This document shows positions 59,027-64,000 of a stretch of 64,000 nucleotides of DNA, piece after piece. The notes beneath the pieces were generated by a model, which was not told where the DNA came from, searched no databases, and was given only the letters and a program-made list of their open reading frames with translations. Every line of letters begins with the position of its first letter. Position 1 is the first letter of the stretch. The stretch comes from Methylobacterium sp. SyP6R (lineage in GTDB: Bacteria; Pseudomonadota; Alphaproteobacteria; Rhizobiales; Beijerinckiaceae), in the NCBI RefSeq assembly GCF_019216885.1, contig NZ_JAAQRC020000001.1, forward strand, positions 5,881,501-5,945,500, written 5' to 3'. The translations under genes and the position numbers were made by a program.

Positions 59027-60409
59027 ATGAGTGCGATACCAGGCGACCACGTCCACGACCGAGCACAATCGAAGAAGGCTGCGGCGAGCGGCTGGATCGG
59101 CTCGGCGCTCGAGTATTACGACTTCTTCATCTACGCGACGGCGGCCTCGCTGATCTTCCCGCAGCTGTTCTTCCCGTCCAACAACCCGACCGTGGCGATC
59201 GTGGCCTCGCTCGCCACCTACGGCGTCGGCTACGTCAGCCGGCCGATCGGCGCCTTCGTGCTCGGCCATTGGGGCGACACCCACGGCCGCAAGCACGTGC
59301 TCATCGTATGCATGTTCCTGATGGGCTTCTCGACCATCGCGGTCGGCCTCCTGCCCACCTACAGCCAGGTCGGCATCCTCGCCCCGATCCTGCTCGTCAT
59401 CCTGCGGCTGATCCAGGGCTTCGCCGTCGCCGGCGAGATCTCGGGCGCGAGCTCGATGACCATGGAGCACGCGCCGTTCGGCCGCCGCGGCTTCTTCGCC
59501 AGCTTCACCCTGCAGGGCGTGCAGGCCGGCCAGATCCTGGCCGCCGCGGTCTTTCTGCCGCTCGCCCACTACATGCCGACCGAGGCGTTCAACTCCTGGG
59601 GCTGGCGCATCCCGTTCCTCCTGAGCTTCCTCGTCATCATCGCCGGCTACATCATCCGCCGCGAGGTCGACGAGACCCCGGCCTTCGCCGCCGAGGAGAC
59701 CCAGGGCGCGGTCGCCCGCGCGCCGGTCGTCGAGGCCTTCGCCACCTCCTGGGCCGACATGCTGCGGGTGGTGTGCATGGCGCTGATGAACGTGATCCCG
59801 GTGGTCACCACCATCTTCGGCGCGGCCTACGCGGTCCAGGCGGCCTACGGCGTCGGCTTCCACAAGGACGTGTATCTCTGGATCCCGGTGCTCGGGAACA
59901 TCCTGGCGGTGATCGTGATCCCGTATGTCGGCAACCTGTCGGACAAGATCGGCCGCCGCCTGCCGATCATCGTCGGCGCGCTCGGCTCCGGCCTGCTGTC
60001 CTTCGGCTACCTGTATGCCATCAGCATCGCCAACGTGCCGCTGGCGATCGTGATGTCGCTGCTGATGTGGGGCGTGGTCTACCAGGGCTACAACGCGGTC
60101 TTCCCGAGCTTCTACCCCGAGCTGTTCCCGACCCGCACCCGCGTCTCCGCGATGGCGATCTCGCAGAATGTCGGCACCGCCATCACGGCGATGCTGCCGG
60201 CCCTGTTCGCCACCGTGGCGCCTCCCGGCTCGACCAACATCCCGCTCACCATCGGCGCCATCACGCTGGCGATCACCGCGGTGGCGGCGGCGGCGGCCTT
60301 CAGCGCCCGGGAGACCTACCGCATCCCGATGAAGGAGCTCGGCCAGCCCCGCGCAGTGCCGCTGGCGAAGTCGGATTACGAACGGCTGCGCAACGAGGCG
60401 ATGGCCTGA
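59027..60409 (+). CDS. MFS metabolite:proton symporter (shikimate/alpha-ketoglutarate type)
   Basis: A 460-residue membrane transporter with about 12 helices. Family motifs: SALEYYDFFIYATAASLIFP at the start, GHWGDTHGRKHVLI between helices 2 and 3, and LRLIQGFAVAGEISGASSM. The ATG at 59027 follows GGAGGA. Lies 200 bases after the shikimate dehydrogenase gene, in the same direction, so it may import shikimate, quinate or a related acid. Confidence 0.9.
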   Translation: MSAIPGDHVHDRAQSKKAAASGWIGSALEYYDFFIYATAASLIFPQLFFPSNNPTVAIVASLATYGVGYVSRPIGAFVLGHWGDTHGRKHVLIVCMFLMGFSTIAVGLLPTYSQVGILAPILLVILRLIQGFAVAGEISGASSMTMEHAPFGRRGFFASFTLQGVQAGQILAAAVFLPLAHYMPTEAFNSWGWRIPFLLSFLVIIAGYIIRREVDETPAFAAEETQGAVARAPVVEAFATSWADMLRVVCMALMNVIPVVTTIFGAAYAVQAAYGVGFHKDVYLWIPVLGNILAVIVIPYVGNLSDKIGRRLPIIVGALGSGLLSFGYLYAISIANVPLAIVMSLLMWGVVYQGYNAVFPSFYPELFPTRTRVSAMAISQNVGTAITAMLPALFATVAPPGSTNIPLTIGAITLAITAVAAAAAFSARETYRIPMKELGQPRAVPLAKSDYERLRNEAMA

Positions 60410-60598
60410 CGAGATCGGCCCGGGCGCGTCCCGGGCCGACCGGCAGGGAGATGGGTGGGCCGGGCGCGGACAGCGTCCGGCCCGCCTCCGTTCCGGCCGG
60501 CGGTGCGGGCCCCGCGCGTAAACCTCGACCCGCGATGCTGGATTTCGCCGGCCAGATAGGGCATCGGGCATGGCATCCCCTTCGAGACACGGCGCCTC

Positions 60599-61237
60599 AT
60601 GACCGAGACCTCCCCGATCCCGCAGGCCGCGCGCCCGAAGCTCGTCCTCGCCTCGGCCTCGCCCCGACGCCTCGCGCTGCTGCAGCAGGCGGGGCTGGAG
60701 CCGGACGCCCTGCTGCCGGCCGACCTCGACGAGGCGCCGCTGAAGGCCGAGAAGCCCCGCGACCTGGTGCGCCGGCTCGCCCGGGCCAAGCTCGACGTGG
60801 CGGTGGCGGCGGCGCGCGGCACCGAGGAGCTGCGCCAGGGCTACGTGGTGGCGGCCGACACCGTGGTGGCGGTGGGCCGGCGCATCCTGCCGAAGGCCGA
60901 GGTGACCGACGAGGCGGCGGAGTGCATGCGGCTCCTCTCCGGCCGGGCCCACCGGGTCTATACGGCGGTCTGCGTCATCGGCCCGAAGGACAAGCCGCGG
61001 GAGCGGTTGGTCGAGACCCGGGTGCGGTTCAAGCGCCTCTCGGCCAAGGAGATCGAGGCCTATCTCGCCAGCGGCGAGTGGCGCGGCAAGGCCGGCGGCT
61101 ACGCGATCCAGGGCCTCGCCGGCTCCTTCGTGGTCAAGCTCGTCGGCTCCTACAGCGCGGTGGTCGGCCTGCCGCTCTACGAGACGGTCGGGCTGCTCGA
61201 AGGCGAGGGCTATCCGGTCCGCGGCGCTTGGGCGTGA
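60599..61237 (+). CDS. maf: Maf-family nucleoside triphosphate pyrophosphatase
   Basis: A 212-residue house-cleaning enzyme that hydrolyses non-canonical or modified nucleoside triphosphates. Motifs: [18 protein letters not shown] at the start, [13 protein letters not shown] (catalytic Asp), [13 protein letters not shown], and [16 protein letters not shown]. The usual neighbour yacG follows after an intergenic palindrome. Confidence 0.93.
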   Translation: MTETSPIPQAARPKLVLASASPRRLALLQQAGLEPDALLPADLDEAPLKAEKPRDLVRRLARAKLDVAVAAARGTEELRQGYVVAADTVVAVGRRILPKAEVTDEAAECMRLLSGRAHRVYTAVCVIGPKDKPRERLVETRVRFKRLSAKEIEAYLASGEWRGKAGGYAIQGLAGSFVVKLVGSYSAVVGLPLYETVGLLEGEGYPVRGAWA

Positions 61238-61304
61238 CGCGGCCTGAGCACCAAGAGGCTCCGGTCGATTGCCGAGGCGCTGAGGCGGTTTTCCCCATCC
61301 TCAA

Positions 61305-61424
61305 CCTCATCCTGAGGTGTTGGTCGATCGAAGATCGACTGGCCTCGAAGGAGGGCTCCAGAGATCGCTGAGACTTCTGGGAGCCCTCCTTCGAGGCTCA
61401 CTTCGTTCGCACCTCAGGATGAGG
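61305..61424. repeat. Palindromic repeat family A, copy 3
   Basis: A 120-bp palindrome with the same outer (CCTCATCCTGAGGTG) and inner (CCTCGAAGGAGGGCTCCAG) arms as 180-299 and 26407-26537. Lies between maf and yacG. Confidence 0.88.
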
Positions 61425-61499
61425 TCGCGAGGAGGGTGAATTCGATTTTACGATTTCTTCGATTGTTCGTCGGAAAAGCTTCAAGAGGAGTCGCGATCG

Positions 61500-61691
61500 A
61501 TGACGCGCGATAACGACAGTGCTTCGCCCGCCTGCCCGATCTGCGGCAAGCCGGCGACCCCGGCCTCCAAGCCGTTCTGTTCCACGCGCTGCGCCGACGT
61601 GGACCTGCAGCGCTGGCTCAGCGGGCGCTACGCGATCCCCGGCCGCGACGAGGACGCCCTCGGTCAGGACGACGGCTCCCGAGAAGAGTGA
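61500..61691 (+). CDS. yacG: Zinc-binding DNA gyrase inhibitor YacG
   Basis: A 63-residue protein with the four zinc-binding cysteines: CPICGKP (two), [17 protein letters not shown] (two). The C-terminus is acidic and disordered. The family binds and inhibits DNA gyrase. The ribosome site AAGAGGAG is upstream. Found beside maf as in many Rhizobiales. Confidence 0.92.
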   Translation: MTRDNDSASPACPICGKPATPASKPFCSTRCADVDLQRWLSGRYAIPGRDEDALGQDDGSREE

Positions 61692-61777
61692 GAGGATACT
61701 GAGGGAGAGCAGGGAACGGCCGGAGGCCTGCCCGGTTGACGGCGGCCTCACGCAACCGACAGCCGGAGCCGTCCCTC

Positions 61778-62662
61778 ATGTCGTCCGACTTCCCCAACCC
61801 CCTCACAAAGCATCCCCGTCCGCCCTTCGAGGGCCAGCCGCAGAGCTTTCCCGGCCTGACCGGGCGGATGAAGCCGGAGCCCGACCACGGCGAGGCGAGC
61901 TACAAGGGATCGGCTAAGCTCGCCGGCCGGGCGGCCCTGATCACCGGAGGCGATTCCGGCATCGGCCGGGCGGTTGCCATCGCGTATGCCCGCGAGGGCG
62001 CCGACGTGGCGATCTCCTACCTGCCCTCCGAGCAGGGAGACGCCGAGGCGGTGGCCGGATGGGTCGAGAAGGCCGGGCGCCGGGCGCTGCTGCTGCCGGG
62101 CGACCTCAAGGACAGGGCCTATTGCCGCGAGATCGTCGCCCGCACCGCCGAGACCTTCGGCCGTCTCGACGTGGTGGTCAACAACGGCGCCTTCCAGCAG
62201 CCGAACCAGGACCTGGCATCGATCGACGACCAGGTCTTCGAGGACCATTTCCGCACCAACGTCTTCGGATCGTTCACCGTCACCAAGGCGGCGATGGCGC
62301 ATCTCAAGCCCGGCGCCTCGGTGATCTTCACCTCGTCAGTGAATTCCAAGCACCCGATGCCGTCCCTGCTCGCCTACAGCGCCACCAAGGGGGCGCTCAG
62401 CAACCTGGTGCTGAGCCTGGCGCAGCTCTTGGCCGAGAAGGGCGTGCGGGTGAACGGCGTGCTGCCGGGCCCGATCTGGACGCCGTTCATCCCGTCCGGG
62501 ATGGAGGAGGATTCCGTCAAGTCCTTCGGCAGCCAGGTGCCGTTCGGCCGCCCCGGCCAGCCGGCGGAACTGGCCTCGGCCTACGTCATGCTGGCCTCGG
62601 ACGAAAGCAGCTACACGTCGGGGGCGCTGGTGACGGTGGCGGGGGCGATGCCGGTGCTGTGA
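61778..62662 (+). CDS. Short-chain dehydrogenase/reductase
   Basis: A 294-residue NAD(P)-dependent oxidoreductase. The extended N-terminus (about 40 residues, ending YKGSAKLAGRAALITGG) and GGDSGIGRA nucleotide motif, NNGAFQQ, catalytic Ser in FTSSVNSK and YSATKGA (Tyr, Lys) match the YhdG/YghA-type group. These are often stress or glucose dehydrogenase-like proteins. Substrate unknown. The ATG at 61778 has GGAG upstream. Confidence 0.88.
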   Translation: MSSDFPNPLTKHPRPPFEGQPQSFPGLTGRMKPEPDHGEASYKGSAKLAGRAALITGGDSGIGRAVAIAYAREGADVAISYLPSEQGDAEAVAGWVEKAGRRALLLPGDLKDRAYCREIVARTAETFGRLDVVVNNGAFQQPNQDLASIDDQVFEDHFRTNVFGSFTVTKAAMAHLKPGASVIFTSSVNSKHPMPSLLAYSATKGALSNLVLSLAQLLAEKGVRVNGVLPGPIWTPFIPSGMEEDSVKSFGSQVPFGRPGQPAELASAYVMLASDESSYTSGALVTVAGAMPVL

Positions 62663-62740
62663 GAGGATGAGACGAACGTCGCCGAGTGATTGACACACCG
62701 AGCATGTCACGACGTGATCCCCGGGGCCCGTCGAAGACGA

Positions 62741-62833
62741 GAACCCGGGATCCATCACCGCCAGCGTAGAAGAAAAAAAGCGGAAACGACTCCGCTTCAT
62801 CCTGTCTTGTCAGCGTTTATTGATCCCGGGTTC
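62741..62833. repeat. Inverted repeat between genes
   Basis: GAACCCGGGATC (62741-62752) and GATCCCGGGTTC (62822-62833) flank 69 bases containing a GGAAACGACTCC-type small hairpin. CCCGGG blocks recur just outside. The region 62663-62890 holds no gene. Confidence 0.75.
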
Positions 62834-62890
62834 CGCTTCGCGGCCCCGGGATGACGACGGATGCCTTCGTCTTGAGTCGAGACGAGCTTT

Positions 62891-63106
62891 TCACCGCGCG
62901 CAGGCCGGCGCCCCATAGCCGGCATAGACCACCCGCACCGTCCGGCAGGCCGGAGCCGGCGCCTCGGGTGCGACCGTGGCTTCGGCGGCAACGGCGACGG
63001 CGACGGGCTCGCTCTTCGGCGCATCCGCACCCGCCCGCACCACCAGCGGGGTCGCGATCAGGGAGAGGAGAGCGGCGGTGGCAACCAAGGTCAGGCGGTT
63101 CGTCAC
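62891..63106 (-). CDS. Small secreted hypothetical protein
   Basis: A 71-residue product from GTG at 63106. It has a signal peptide (RLTLVATAALLSLIATPLVVRA), an Ala/Val/Pro-rich middle and a conserved-looking end with two cysteines (ACRTVRVVYAGYGAPACAR). Probably periplasmic, with a disulfide. Divergent from glyQ. Confidence 0.6.
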   Translation of the reverse strand: MTNRLTLVATAALLSLIATPLVVRAGADAPKSEPVAVAVAAEATVAPEAPAPACRTVRVVYAGYGAPACAR

Positions 63107-63308
63107 GGACAGTCTCCCCGAGTTTCGCGCCAAGTCTCCGGACGCATCCGGCGGCGTCATCGTCTGATCTGTACTGTCAACGAGCTTGACCGTGCCACGG
63201 TTCCGCCACACCGGCGAACGGGTGCGGCGGCGCACGCCTGCTTGACTCGGGGGCTGCCGGTTCTAAGGCTCCCCGCCACGATAGCGCCCGAGCCGAACCC
63301 GCGAGACC

Positions 63309-64000
63309 ATGACCGCCACCGACGCCGACCTCCAGCCGACCCGCTCGTTCCAGGGGCTGATCCTGACGCTCCAGCGGTTCTGGGCCGCGCAGGGCTGCGT
63401 GATCCTCCAGCCCTACGACATGGAGGTCGGGGCAGGCACGTTCCATCCGGCCACCACCCTGCGGGCGCTCGGCCCCAAGCCCTGGAAGGCGGCCTACGTG
63501 CAGCCCTCGCGCCGGCCGAAGGACGGCCGCTACGGCGAGAACCCGAACCGGCTCCAGCACTATTACCAGTTCCAGGTGATCCTGAAGCCGAACCCGCCGA
63601 ACCTCCAGGACCTCTACCTCGATTCGCTGAAGGCGATCGGCGTCGATCTCGGGCTGCACGACATCCGCTTCGTCGAGGACGACTGGGAGAGCCCGACGCT
63701 CGGCGCCTGGGGGCTCGGCTGGGAATGCTGGTGCGACGGGATGGAGGTGAGCCAGTTCACCTACTTCCAGCAGGTCGCCGGCTTCGAATGCGCGCCGGTC
63801 GCCGGCGAGCTGACCTACGGACTCGAGCGCCTGGCGATGTACGTCCAGGGCGTTGAGAACGTCTACGACCTCAACTTCAATGGCCGCGAGGGCGACGAGA
63901 AGGTCACGTATGGCGACGTGTTCCTGCAAGCCGAGCAGGAATATTCGCGCCACAACTTCGAGGCCACCGATACCGAGATGCTCTTCCGGCAGTTCCGCGA
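63309..64000 (+). CDS. glyQ: Glycyl-tRNA synthetase alpha subunit (5' part; runs off the window)
   Basis: 230 residues visible: [60 protein letters not shown] and [20 protein letters not shown]. These are diagnostic for the alpha subunit of the bacterial alpha2-beta2 enzyme that charges tRNA-Gly. glyS would be expected downstream, outside the window. Confidence 0.96.
   Translation, partial: MTATDADLQPTRSFQGLILTLQRFWAAQGCVILQPYDMEVGAGTFHPATTLRALGPKPWKAAYVQPSRRPKDGRYGENPNRLQHYYQFQVILKPNPPNLQDLYLDSLKAIGVDLGLHDIRFVEDDWESPTLGAWGLGWECWCDGMEVSQFTYFQQVAGFECAPVAGELTYGLERLAMYVQGVENVYDLNFNGREGDEKVTYGDVFLQAEQEYSRHNFEATDTEMLFRQFR

Overview
The window is GC-rich chromosomal DNA of an alphaproteobacterium, most likely a Methylobacterium or a close relative. 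That is inferred from the gene content, the very GC-rich third codon positions of the backbone genes, the many soluble and membrane chemoreceptors, and several families of long palindromic intergenic repeats. It is not proven by any single marker. There is no rRNA, no tRNA and no CRISPR array that I can support.

Backbone, left part (1-33.1 kb). A sigma-54 activator of the AcoR type, cheZ, an acyl-CoA ligase divergent from a MarR regulator, a YkgJ-type cysteine-cluster protein, a class III aminotransferase, a soluble PAS chemoreceptor, a PAS-GGDEF diguanylate cyclase, an RluA-type pseudouridine synthase, ftsY, a membrane chemoreceptor and a secreted collagen-like protein. Then come a divergent pair made of an HTH-citrate synthase fusion and a CaiB-type CoA transferase, an IS110-family element lying next to a palindromic repeat, and a complete fructose PTS regulon (LacI/FruR regulator, EIIA-HPr-EI fusion, 1-phosphofructokinase, EIIBC) with FruR-like operators. 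A three-gene minus-strand operon at 28.5-30.8 kb encodes two paralogous proteins that resemble the plant 23-kDa jasmonate-induced protein family, plus a helical protein with a glycine-rich hydrophobic hairpin.

Integrated island (33,269-51,811, about 18.5 kb). It splits the gene yjbQ exactly between a GAG and a GGG codon. The 5' part of yjbQ (94 codons) is at the right end and the 3' part (56 codons plus stop) is at the left end, and joining them restores an in-frame 150-residue protein. A large serine recombinase gene lies just inside the right end. Joining the two island ends reconstructs a symmetrical attP: 15-bp inverted arms (14/15 identical), 8-bp spacers and a central TC dinucleotide shared with the target. 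The island carries a primase-like gene and a P-loop helicase (a replication module), a terminator and an origin-like region of GTGGGT repeats with a 15-bp inverted repeat. It also carries a small serine resolvase and a resolvase remnant. Its cargo looks like antiphage defence: an AIPR-family protein, a single-chain nuclease-methyltransferase, a DUF3883-type nuclease, and an unrecognised AT-rich gene. Broken genes (a truncated DMT transporter, a frameshifted and amber-interrupted reading frame) and a (CGG)15 microsatellite mark older rearrangement.

Backbone, right part (51.8-64 kb). A tightly overlapping operon (ligase-associated exonuclease, ATP-dependent DNA ligase, yjbQ) has its last gene interrupted by the island. 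It is followed by a TPR-methyltransferase, a LysR regulator, an AhpD-like protein, a shikimate dehydrogenase next to an MFS metabolite transporter, a Maf pyrophosphatase followed by yacG, an SDR oxidoreductase, a small secreted protein, and the start of glyQ, which runs off the window.
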